Notes: generated by a model not told the origin, from the sequence alone. Positions 1-5,374 are shown, counted from the stretch's first letter. The stretch is DNA of 5,447 nucleotides from CAZFCK01 sp964517355 (GCA_964517355.1 CAZFCK010000280.1:1-5447), one strand, 5' to 3'. Program-made: numbers and translations.

Positions 1-20
1 GGGCCTCCCCTGGTCGTCGT

Positions 21-56
21 GCGGGCGCGAAAGCCCGCGACTTTATTCTTTTTTCA
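21..56 (+). terminator. Intrinsic terminator of the gene left of the window
   Basis: A GCGGGC/GCCCGC stem (21-26 with 33-38) closes a GCGAAA loop. GTC/GAC pairing extends it with a small bulge. A U-rich tract follows at about 41-55. It lies before the first gene and points rightwards, so it most likely ends transcription of a + strand gene outside the window. I cannot identify that gene. Confidence 0.75.
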
Positions 57-79
57 ATGTAGTCCGAAAGTCGTATTAT
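51..79 (+). promoter_or_regulatory. Possible sigma-70 promoter of the MFS gene
   Basis: TTTTCA (51-56) and TATTAT (74-79) are separated by exactly 17 bp, matching the consensus at 4/6 and 5/6 positions. The -35 box overlaps the end of the upstream terminator. If used, transcription would start near 86, downstream of the ATG at 78, and translation would then begin at an internal ATG such as 156. The match may be chance in AT-rich sequence. Confidence 0.35.
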
Positions 80-1286
80 GAATTTCTACTATGCCATGAA
101 GTCGTTGCGCCCCGGAGGCCTGTCTGCGGACGCGTTGCATGCGGGGAACGCGCGAATGTACGTCTTCTTGTTGCTGTTGACTGTGGCGTCGGTCGGCGGG
201 TTGCAGGGATGGCGTTCACTGATCAATAATTTTTCCGTGGACGTGGCCGGTCTCGACGGGTTTGATTTCGGTATCGCGCAGTCCGTGCGCGAGATACCGG
301 GTTTCCTCTCGCTGCTTGTCATCTACCTGTTGCTGTTCGTAAGCGAACACAGGCTTGCGGCCGTATCCGTGCTGCTTCTCGGCGCGGGCGTGGCGGCAAC
401 GGGCTTTTTCCCCGATTTTTATGGGATAATTTTTACCACCTTACTTCTTTCATTCGGGTTTCACTATTTCGAAACCCTGAATCAATCCTTGACGCTGCAA
501 TATTTCGACCTGAGCGCGGCCCCCCTGGTGTTCGGAAGACTGAAGTCGGTGGCGTCCGGCACCAATCTGGTGGTGGGCGGACTTGTTTTCGTGTGTGCCG
601 GCTTCATGAGTTTTAAGGCCATGTTTTTGTGCATCGGCGTTGTGGTGCTGCTTCTGGCCGCATGCGGTCTTTTCATGAGTCCCCAGGATGCGAACCTGGT
701 TCCGCAAAGCAAAAAGATGATAGTGAAAAAGCGCTACTGGCTGTTTTACGCCCTCACGTTCATGGCGGGCGCCAGACGGCAGATATTCGTGGCTTTCGCC
801 GTTTTTTTGCTTGTGGAACGGTTCGGTTTGTCCGTGCGCGCCGTCACCGCGCTGTTCATAGTGAACAACGTGGTGAACATGTTCTTGAGCCCGATGATAG
901 GCAGATCCATCAACCGCTTCGGCGAGCGCGCCGTGCTGCGCCTTGAATACGCAAGTCTCGTATTGATTTTTATTTCCTATGCCTTTGTGGACAGCGTGGT
1001 GGCAGCTGGAATCCTTTATGTGCTCGACCATATTTTTTTCAATTTCGCCATGGCGATTCGCACGTATTTTCAAAAGATCGCGGCGCAGGAGGATATCGCC
1101 CCGAGCATGGCCGTGGGCTTTACCATCAACCATATCGCCGCTGTGATCATTCCCGTGCTTGGCGGGGCCTTGTGGCTGTTGGATTACCGCATGGTGTTTC
1201 TTTGCGGCGCGGGCTTGAGCCTGGGATCGCTGCTTTTAACCTGCTGGTTGCCTTCCGGGCGAAAGAATGGGCCTTCGTCTCCTTGA
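78..1286 (+). CDS. Major facilitator superfamily (MFS) transporter, 12 TM
   Basis: This is an integral inner-membrane protein of 402 residues, the usual length for a single-domain MFS carrier. Hydrophobic segments can be picked out near residues 27-45, 68-88, 92-112, 116-135, 160-180, 182-202, 220-250 (two), 258-275, 290-306, 310-325, 340-365 and 372-392, consistent with 12 helices in two halves. The loop GRSINRFGER (about 275-284) matches the MFS motif A loop as it recurs in the second half. The substrate cannot be read from the sequence; export of a drug or metabolite is only a family default. The start is uncertain. ATG 78 lacks a clear ribosome-binding site. ATG 156 (residue 27) follows GGGGA by 8 nt, starts directly at the first helix and fits a candidate promoter at 51-79. 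The gene stands alone: the next gene has its own promoter overlapping this stop codon. Confidence 0.85.
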   Translation: MNFYYAMKSLRPGGLSADALHAGNARMYVFLLLLTVASVGGLQGWRSLINNFSVDVAGLDGFDFGIAQSVREIPGFLSLLVIYLLLFVSEHRLAAVSVLLLGAGVAATGFFPDFYGIIFTTLLLSFGFHYFETLNQSLTLQYFDLSAAPLVFGRLKSVASGTNLVVGGLVFVCAGFMSFKAMFLCIGVVVLLLAACGLFMSPQDANLVPQSKKMIVKKRYWLFYALTFMAGARRQIFVAFAVFLLVERFGLSVRAVTALFIVNNVVNMFLSPMIGRSINRFGERAVLRLEYASLVLIFISYAFVDSVVAAGILYVLDHIFFNFAMAIRTYFQKIAAQEDIAPSMAVGFTINHIAAVIIPVLGGALWLLDYRMVFLCGAGLSLGSLLLTCWLPSGRKNGPSSP

Positions 1287-1311
1287 TTTGGAGCATTCGA
1301 CTGTATATAAT
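1283..1311 (+). promoter_or_regulatory. Strong sigma-70 promoter for the exported-protein gene
   Basis: TTGATT (1283-1288) and a perfect TATAAT (1306-1311) are spaced by exactly 17 bp. The predicted start is near 1318, giving a leader of about 40 nt before the ATG at 1358. The -35 box overlaps the TGA stop of the transporter gene, so the two genes need not form an operon. Confidence 0.7.
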
Positions 1312-1357
1312 GCCAAACTGGAATGTTGGAATATCTATTTAGTGAGGAGTCATTGTT

Positions 1358-1849
1358 ATGCAGTTATTGCGCACGATATTTCTTTTCTTGCTAAGCTTGC
1401 TGCTCTGCACGGGAATCGCCCTTGCACAGGAGGCCGTACAAGCTCCTGCCGCGCCTAAAAAGGATATCCCCGACAAACCCGCCCCCGCGGCGCAAAAAGA
1501 GAAGAAAATAGTCGTATCAGTGGATCATTCGGGAGCGGACAATGTCGGCGGCAGGCTGGCCTACCACCTTAAAGAGCTTTTCGATCGTTCAAGCCTTTTC
1601 ACGCTTTCCAATAAGGATGAGCGCAAGCTCAAGGTGCTGCTCAATACGGTGGAGGAGTTTCCCGGACGGCCGAACATGAGCTCGGCATATGCGGTGGTGT
1701 TTGTGTATTCGGAGACTGAAGGGACGCTCAAGTACCTGCTTTCCAGCGAGGTGGGATTTGCGCACTCCTCGTCCGTAAAGGAGGATGCGGAAGTGCTTGC
1801 GGGCAAAGCCCATGAAATATACTCAAAATATTCATATCTCTTCGAATAG
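1358..1849 (+). CDS. Small exported (periplasmic) protein of unknown function
   Basis: The 163-residue protein begins with a classical Sec signal peptide: one Arg at position 5, a Leu/Phe-rich core at 7-20, and an Ala-Leu-Ala cleavage site before Gln24. The only cysteine, C17, lies in the hydrophobic core without a lipobox, so it is probably soluble in the periplasm rather than a lipoprotein. Residues 24-50 are a Pro/Ala/Lys-rich, probably disordered linker. Residues 51-163 look like one compact alpha/beta domain: a strand (IVVSVD), a helix around RLAYHLKELF, then strands around YAVVFVYS and KYLLSSEVGF and a C-terminal helix. I do not recognise the family. The start is secure: GAGGAG at 1344-1349 lies 8 nt upstream of the ATG, and a near-consensus promoter precedes it. 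A 107-bp repeat begins 14 bp after the stop. Confidence 0.85.
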   Translation: MQLLRTIFLFLLSLLLCTGIALAQEAVQAPAAPKKDIPDKPAPAAQKEKKIVVSVDHSGADNVGGRLAYHLKELFDRSSLFTLSNKDERKLKVLLNTVEEFPGRPNMSSAYAVVFVYSETEGTLKYLLSSEVGFAHSSSVKEDAEVLAGKAHEIYSKYSYLFE

Positions 1850-1862
1850 CGATGATGGTGCG

Positions 1863-1969
1863 CTAGCGCATTTTCGCCTTGAAACAAGGCTCTCCCCTGG
1901 AACAATTTCCAATTGTTCCAGAGAAATGCATAAGAGCATCTAGCGCTTTTCAAGCGTGAGACGCTCTAG
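1863..1969 (+). repeat. 107-bp MITE-like palindromic repeat, copy 1
   Basis: This copy matches the reverse complement of 4494-4600 at 103 of 107 positions, without gaps. Both ends are CTAG. The ends form imperfect inverted repeats (16 of 22 positions, sharing GCAT and CTTGAAA blocks). Inside are three hairpins: GCCTTG/CAAGGC (1876-1890), CTGGAACAAT/ATTGTTCCAG (1897-1921, perfect 10-bp stem, 5-nt loop), and a long one at about 1933-1967 built from AGAGCATCT and AGACGCTCT around CGCTT/AAGCG. It has no coding capacity of its own. The size and structure resemble non-autonomous elements such as ERIC or Correia repeats. CTAG ends suggest insertion by an IS630-type transposase (inference). Confidence 0.85.
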
Positions 1970-2110
1970 TTGGAAAGGCGCGCCGTTTATCCATGAGATG
2001 AATATTGCAGGCGGCGGTTGGAGCCCAAGTGTCGTCTGTACAACGGATGTTTTTTGTGATTTGTTTTATTGAAGATTCAATTGCCTTGCGGCTTCGTGCC
2101 CCATAAGCCG

Positions 2111-2121
2111 TGTCAGTGTCA
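2111..2121 (+). promoter_or_regulatory. Paired TGTCA motifs upstream of the response regulator
   Basis: TGTCA occurs at 2111-2115 and again at 2117-2121, about 70-80 bp upstream of the start inferred from the sigma-54-like promoter at 2166-2181. The same TGTCA half-site makes up the perfect palindrome at 3993-4006. Here the motifs are direct rather than inverted, so this is a weak candidate enhancer site. Confidence 0.25.
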
Positions 2122-2165
2122 TGATCCCGCAGCGCGATACGGAGTTTGGTGTGTTCGCCGAGGAA

Positions 2166-2181
2166 TGGCCGTTTGTGTGCC
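2166..2181 (+). promoter_or_regulatory. Candidate sigma-54 promoter of the response regulator
   Basis: TGGCCG-N5-GTGCC keeps the invariant GG (2167-2168) and GC (2179-2180) at the required 10-bp separation, and matches TGGC and TGC of the consensus TGGCAC-N5-TTGCA. Transcription would start near 2192, about 33 nt before the ATG at 2225. An alternative, weaker sigma-70-like pair is TTGTGT (2173-2178) with TATATG (2196-2201), 17 bp apart. Confidence 0.4.
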
Positions 2182-2224
2182 GTAGTGGACAAATTTATAT
2201 GTGGATCTATTTATCGAGGGATTC

Positions 2225-3928
2225 ATGGCGCATATCCTCGTCGTAGATGATGAAGAAAGTATTTGCTTTTCGTTGAGAGCTTTTCTTGAAGGCGATGGGC
2301 ATACCGTCAGCACGGCTACGAATTATGAAGCCGCTGTGATGCGGTTGAACGCGCATCAGCCGGATCTGATCTTTGCCGACATTTTGCTTTATGGTAAAAG
2401 TGGTATCGATTTGCTTAAGAATGTCCGGTCCAGGGATTGGGACTGCCCCGTAGTCATGATCACGGGCGAGCCGAGCGTTGAAACGGCGGCGGAGGCCGTG
2501 CGGCTCGGCGCTTTCGATTACGTGTCCAAGCCGGTAAACAAGGAGGCCCTGCTGCGTATGGCGCGGGTGGCTCTCCGGCATAAATATCTGCAAGACGAAA
2601 AGCATGCTCTGCAGGCGGAAAAGGAAAGTCTGCGCCTGCATCTTGAAGCCATTTTCCGCAGTGTGCCCGACGCCATAGTCACCGTGGGCAAGGACGAACG
2701 CATACGCCAAGTCAACCAGGCGACCCAGGATGTCTTGGGGCAGCCCATTCATATGGTGGAAGGGCAGCTGGCTACCAATGTTTTCATAAAAGGGTACGAC
2801 CCGCTTGTGGACGTGGTGCGGCAGACGCTGCGCACCATGAATCCGGTGCGGGAATTCCGCGTGGAGTGCAATAAGGGCGATTGGGAGCAAACACTTATCG
2901 TCAATTGTACGCCGCTGTTGGATAGCGAAGGCGATTTTTCCGGGGCCGTGCTGCTGCTGCGCGATATTTCCCGCCTGGCGGGATTGGAAAGGGAACTGAC
3001 CGAGCGCAGGGAGTTTCAGCGCATTGTGGGCAAAAGCCGCCGGATGCAGGAGATTTATTCACTCGTAGAGGATTTGAGCGAAACCGACACGACTGTGTTG
3101 GTGACGGGACCAAGCGGCACGGGCAAAGAACTTATCGCCCAGGCGTTGCACAACGTGGGCAATAGGGCCGACAAACCGCTGGTTAAGGTCAATTGCTCGG
3201 CCCTTTCCGAAAACCTCCTGGAGAGCGAATTGTTCGGCCATGTCCGCGGGGCGTTCACCGGCGCGGTAAAGGACAAGGCCGGCCGTTTTGCCGTGGCGCA
3301 TGGTGGAACGATATTTTTGGACGAAATAGGTGACATTTCGTCGAGTATTCAGCTCAAGCTTTTGCGCGTGCTTCAGGAAAAGGAGTTCGAACCCGTAGGC
3401 GATACCAGGACAATCAAGGTGGATGTGCGCGTTATCGCCGCCACCAACCAAAACCTGCGGGAAAAGGTGAAGCAGGGGACTTTTAGGGAAGATTTGTATT
3501 ACCGGCTCAAGGTCGTGGAGATTGAACTGCCCCCATTGCGGGAGCGGCGGGAAGACATTCCATTGCTTTTGCAGCATTTCGTGAAGTTGTTCAATAAACA
3601 GTTCAATAAAAACATTCTCGACGCGGATGAGGAAGTGAAGGCCGTATTCATGAGCTACAGCTGGCCGGGAAATATCCGCGAATTGAAACACGCCATAGAG
3701 CACGCCTTCATTCTTTGCCACGGCATGCATCTGGAGATACGTCACATTCCCATGGAACTGCGCCTGGAACTGCAAGATGGAGCAGCCGCTTCGCACGGCA
3801 GCATTCTGAGTCCCAACGAGTTGGAAAAAGCCTTGAACAGAGCCGGTGGAAACAAGGCCAAGGCTGCCAGGGCGTTAGGCATAAGCAGACAGACTATTTA
3901 CAGAAAAATGCGTGAATTTGGCATGTGA
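2225..3928 (+). CDS. Sigma-54 response regulator, REC-PAS-AAA+-Fis HTH
   Basis: This is a 567-residue NtrC-type enhancer-binding protein that would activate RNA polymerase carrying sigma-54. Residues 1-120 are a receiver domain with acidic pair D8/D9, phosphoacceptor D52, T80 and K102 all present. Residues about 141-250 resemble a PAS sensor domain (FRSVPDAIVTVGKDERI onward). The AAA+ domain (about 268-490) has Walker A GPSGTGKE (295-302), the sigma-54-contacting loop GAFTGA (342-347), Walker B GGTIFLDEIGD (360-370), LYYRLKV (424-430) and WPGNIREL (480-487). The C-terminal 40 residues form a Fis-type helix-turn-helix (KAKAARALGISRQTIYRKM). No domain is broken. ATG 2225 is chosen over GTG 2201 because GAGG (2216-2219) lies 5 nt upstream and the receiver domain starts immediately. 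No histidine kinase is adjacent, so its partner is unknown. The next gene, also on the + strand, has a candidate sigma-54 promoter and is the likely target. Confidence 0.95.
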   Translation: MAHILVVDDEESICFSLRAFLEGDGHTVSTATNYEAAVMRLNAHQPDLIFADILLYGKSGIDLLKNVRSRDWDCPVVMITGEPSVETAAEAVRLGAFDYVSKPVNKEALLRMARVALRHKYLQDEKHALQAEKESLRLHLEAIFRSVPDAIVTVGKDERIRQVNQATQDVLGQPIHMVEGQLATNVFIKGYDPLVDVVRQTLRTMNPVREFRVECNKGDWEQTLIVNCTPLLDSEGDFSGAVLLLRDISRLAGLERELTERREFQRIVGKSRRMQEIYSLVEDLSETDTTVLVTGPSGTGKELIAQALHNVGNRADKPLVKVNCSALSENLLESELFGHVRGAFTGAVKDKAGRFAVAHGGTIFLDEIGDISSSIQLKLLRVLQEKEFEPVGDTRTIKVDVRVIAATNQNLREKVKQGTFREDLYYRLKVVEIELPPLRERREDIPLLLQHFVKLFNKQFNKNILDADEEVKAVFMSYSWPGNIRELKHAIEHAFILCHGMHLEIRHIPMELRLELQDGAAASHGSILSPNELEKALNRAGGNKAKAARALGISRQTIYRKMREFGM

Positions 3929-3968
3929 TTTTAGTTTGAAGGCGCATCGGGTGTTACGGATGGCCAAG

Positions 3969-4006
3969 TGTTACATGTTTCATGTTTCATGGTGTCACAT
4001 GTGACA
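3969..4006 (+). promoter_or_regulatory. Palindromic operator / enhancer site with a degenerate second copy
   Basis: TGTCACATGTGACA (3993-4006) is a perfect 14-bp palindrome. A related 14-mer, TGTTACATGTTTCA (3969-3982), matches it at 11 of 14 positions, 24 bp upstream. Between and overlapping them, CATGTTT repeats in tandem (3974-3987). The palindrome centre lies about 93 bp upstream of the start predicted from the sigma-54-like promoter at 4067-4082, a normal position for an enhancer-binding protein. The regulator encoded immediately upstream is the obvious candidate binder; a CRP/FNR-type protein is an alternative. Confidence 0.6.
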
Positions 4007-4066
4007 TGGGAAGCGTGTTCGAGCTGGCTGCGGATTTATTTTTCATTCTTAATTGCCCGAATCTTA

Positions 4067-4082
4067 AGGTTAATATTTTGCA
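4067..4082 (+). promoter_or_regulatory. Candidate sigma-54 promoter of the thioredoxin-like gene
   Basis: AGGTTA-N5-TTGCA has the invariant GG (4068-4069) and GC (4080-4081) at the exact 10-bp separation and a perfect -12 element. The -24 element is otherwise poor. Predicted start is near 4093, about 36 nt before the ATG at 4129. Support comes mostly from context: an NtrC-type activator gene directly upstream and a perfect palindrome at -93. Confidence 0.45.
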
Positions 4083-4128
4083 TGGATCGAGTGCGGCTGG
4101 CATATAAATTGTAGTGATACATAATGTG

Positions 4129-4497
4129 ATGGAAACTAAATTCCATGTTTCACAAGGCGGCAAAGAGCAGAGTATCGACGCTTCCCGACTGGTTGCGTTT
4201 GCTGAGAGCTTGCTCCACCATGACGGGGTGTTACTCGTTGCTTTTTTGCGGACTTTCGCCGCCGGCGACGATCAGCTGGAGATTTTACAGGAAGTGGCGC
4301 AAAAGTATGTGCATATCCTCAAGGTTTCCATTGTGGAATTTGACGATAATAAGAAATTACGAAGTTTCTTCAACGTGATGGGATCTCCTACCTATCTACT
4401 GCTCAAGCGGGGAGTGGAGAATTCCCGCATGCTCGGGAAGACCGACGCAAAATCCTTGCACCTGTTTATTCGGCAGGCTTTGAATTTTACCGTCTAG
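4129..4497 (+). CDS. Thioredoxin-fold protein lacking the CXXC active site
   Basis: The 122-residue protein has no signal peptide and should be cytoplasmic. Its pattern follows thioredoxin: a strand GVLLVAFL (33-40), a helix (48-60), strand HILKVSIVEFD (62-72), a helix (KLRSFFNVM), the cis-proline segment GSPTYLLLKRG (85-95, P87) and a C-terminal helix (109-118). Where thioredoxin has WCGPC there is TFAAGDD (42-48), and the protein contains no cysteine at all, so it cannot be a disulfide oxidoreductase. Such proteins usually act as binding or scaffolding domains; the role here is unknown. Start choice is uncertain: GTG 4114 and GTG 4126 are in frame, and none has a clear Shine-Dalgarno sequence. 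The TAG stop is part of the CTAG end of repeat copy 2. No terminator separates it from the regulator gene, so both read-through and its own sigma-54 promoter are possible. Confidence 0.8.
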   Translation: METKFHVSQGGKEQSIDASRLVAFAESLLHHDGVLLVAFLRTFAAGDDQLEILQEVAQKYVHILKVSIVEFDDNKKLRSFFNVMGSPTYLLLKRGVENSRMLGKTDAKSLHLFIRQALNFTV

Positions 4498-4600
4498 AGC
4501 ATCTCACGCTTGAAAAGCGCTAGATGCTCTTATGCATTTCCCTGGAACAATTGGAAATTATTTCAGGGGAGAGCCTTGTTTCAAGGCGAAAATGCGCTAG
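4494..4600 (-). repeat. 107-bp MITE-like palindromic repeat, copy 2 (inverted)
   Basis: This is the reverse complement of copy 1 (1863-1969), with four substitutions in 107 bp and no gaps. It starts and ends with CTAG. The AGAGCATCT/AGATGCTCT outer stem is perfect here, whereas copy 1 has one mismatch. The CTGGAACAAT stem is perfect in copy 1 but has two changed positions here. Its first CTAG contains the stop codon of the thioredoxin-like gene. ACCG flanks both sides (4489-4492 and 4601-4604), which might be coincidence. If the target duplication is only TA, the empty site was a single CTAG and the stop codon would be unaffected by insertion. Confidence 0.85.
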
Positions 4601-4612
4601 ACCGCTTTTTTT
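4573..4612 (+). terminator. Possible terminator after the thioredoxin-like gene
   Basis: The GCCTTG/CAAGGC hairpin of repeat copy 2 (4573-4587) is followed 18 nt later by a T7 tract (4606-4612) just outside the repeat. The distance is too great for a classical intrinsic terminator. The repeat hairpins may nevertheless stabilise or end the message. Confidence 0.3.
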
Positions 4613-4693
4613 ACATTGAAGTTAGCTTCCTGCGGCTCAATAATTTCCAAATCTTCGTGACTTGCACAACTCGTGCGTATGTTGAAACTTTGA

Positions 4694-4743
4694 ACCCCAT
4701 ACCGCCGGTCCAAGGAGGCTCTCCTCCTGGTGGAGTTTGGGGT
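4694..4743. repeat. Three-tier inverted repeat (long hairpin)
   Basis: ACCCCA (4694-4699) pairs with TGGGGT (4738-4743), CCGCC (4702-4706) with GGTGG (4729-4733, one G-T), and AGGAGG (4713-4718) with CCTCCT (4723-4728) around a CTCT loop. No T-tract follows on either strand, so it is not a terminator. It could be a folded part of an RNA or a cruciform-forming site. Confidence 0.6.
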
Positions 4744-5108
4744 GGAGCCACACGACATACTATTGTAACATGACGCAGCTAGTGTAAGATTGATTTCGAC
4801 CCTCAAGCTACTCGGGCACAAGCTGAAAGGTTCTAAGCGGTCAATCCCAAGCCAGGGATTTGGACTGACGACGCCGCGAAACTGTGAACTGGGTGCTTAT
4901 TAGGCTGTGACGCCCGGGCGTTACGCCCCACCTATTTGTGGCGGTCCCGGACGTATCTGAAGACGAAGGTGCAAACGAACATTTCATACAAGTAATAATT
5001 CTTTTCTTGCCAACTCAAAAAAAAGCTTGTAAGGGAAAAGAGACAAGTTGAGCAGGAGATGTGCATACTAAAGTAATGACAAATCCCGGTGTTTAACCGG
5101 AACAAATT

Positions 5109-5179
5109 GAGCGGCCCGCATTTCCTTTGGATTGCCCCCCATTAGCCAGGGATCTCGTGAGGCCGCTCTTCTATTTTTT
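5109..5179 (+). terminator. Hairpin with T6 tract, first of two tandem terminators
   Basis: GAGCGGCC (5109-5116) pairs perfectly with GGCCGCTC (5161-5168), enclosing 44 nt that contain a smaller GAT(tg)CCC/GGGATC hairpin (5130-5154). T6 follows at 5174-5179. The large loop is unusual for a simple terminator and suggests the 3' domain of a structured RNA. Confidence 0.5.
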
Positions 5180-5181
5180 GT

Positions 5182-5217
5182 AATCCCTCCCATGCGCCGG
5201 CATGGGAGGGATTTTTT
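5182..5217 (+). terminator. Strong intrinsic terminator
   Basis: A perfect 14-bp stem (AATCCCTCCCATGC, 5182-5195, with 5200-5213) has a 4-nt loop and ends in T6 (5212-5217). There is no matching T-tract on the other strand, so it works rightwards. It implies a + strand transcript ending here although no protein gene precedes it for about 700 bp. Confidence 0.9.
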
Positions 5218-5261
5218 CGATAATGAACCCACCATTTTTCCAAAACTTACAATTATACAAT

Positions 5262-5374
5262 ATCAGGTAAATGCCATATTTTCACAGGCATTGTTCCAAG
5301 CCCGGTAATTCCTCAAACAATGTAGAAAGGGGTGCTTTACGCCGTTACTATGAACAGGAAACGGTATACCTGAT
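5262..5374 (+). promoter_or_regulatory. Possible structured 5' leader of the right-edge gene
   Basis: ATCAGGTA (5262-5269) is perfectly complementary to TACCTGAT (5367-5374), which ends three bases before the ATG at 5378. Inside lie AATGCC/GGCATT (5270-5275 with 5287-5292) and CATTGTT/AACAATG (5289-5295 with 5316-5322), which overlap and so exclude each other. A second AACAATG at 5384-5390, inside the start of the reading frame, could also pair with CATTGTT. This is compatible with a cis-regulatory leader, but it matches no riboswitch class I can name. Confidence 0.3.

Larger units (their letters stand above)
4745..5217 (+). ncRNA. Candidate structured RNA or long untranslated region
   Basis: I find no credible protein gene from 4601 to 5377. 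Hairpins recur on the + strand: GTC-AATCCC/GGGATT-GAC (4840-4865), overlapping stems at 4907-4943, CTCAA..CTTGT/ACAAG-TTGAG (5014-5052), CCGGT/ACCGG near 5086-5100, and the two terminator stems at 5109-5213. The 10-mer AGCCAGGGAT occurs twice (4850-4859 and 5144-5153), each time as the 3' arm of a hairpin. A weak promoter-like pair, TTGTAA (4763-4768) and TAAGAT (4785-4790), would start an RNA of about 420 nt ending at the strong terminator. The sequence does not match tmRNA, RNase P RNA, SRP RNA or group II intron domain V signatures that I know. The boundaries are a guess, and it could instead be a relic of a mobile element. Confidence 0.3.

Noticed and set aside
450..1133. 227-codon minus-strand frame opposite the transporter
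   Set aside because: It is a His- and Gln-rich antisense shadow of the transporter's hydrophobic codons, with no recognisable domain.
2201..2224. GTG start eight codons upstream of the response regulator ATG
   Set aside because: It overlaps promoter-like sequence, has no ribosome-binding site, and adds residues before the normal start of a receiver domain. ATG 2225 has GAGG at a suitable distance.
3059..3796. 245-codon minus-strand frame opposite the response regulator
   Set aside because: It lies entirely antisense to the conserved AAA+ and following sequence of the regulator, and has no domain signature.
3961..3975. TGGCCA at 3961 as a -24 element
   Set aside because: The position where GC is required holds CA, so the -12 half is absent.
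4510..4773. Reading frame starting MKSARCSYAF, also seen on the minus strand in repeat copy 1 (up to 1953)
   Set aside because: The shared protein text is just the translation of the 107-bp repeat. The two frames diverge completely outside it, so this is repeat DNA rather than a gene family.
4597..4821. 74-codon minus-strand frame with a plausible-looking C-terminus
   Set aside because: It begins with TTG, lacks a ribosome-binding site, takes its stop codon from the repeat and runs through a long hairpin. I could not link it to any family.
4673..5217. Group II intron beginning at GTGCG (4673)
   Set aside because: There is no domain V signature and no reverse transcriptase, and the five-base start motif is common by chance.
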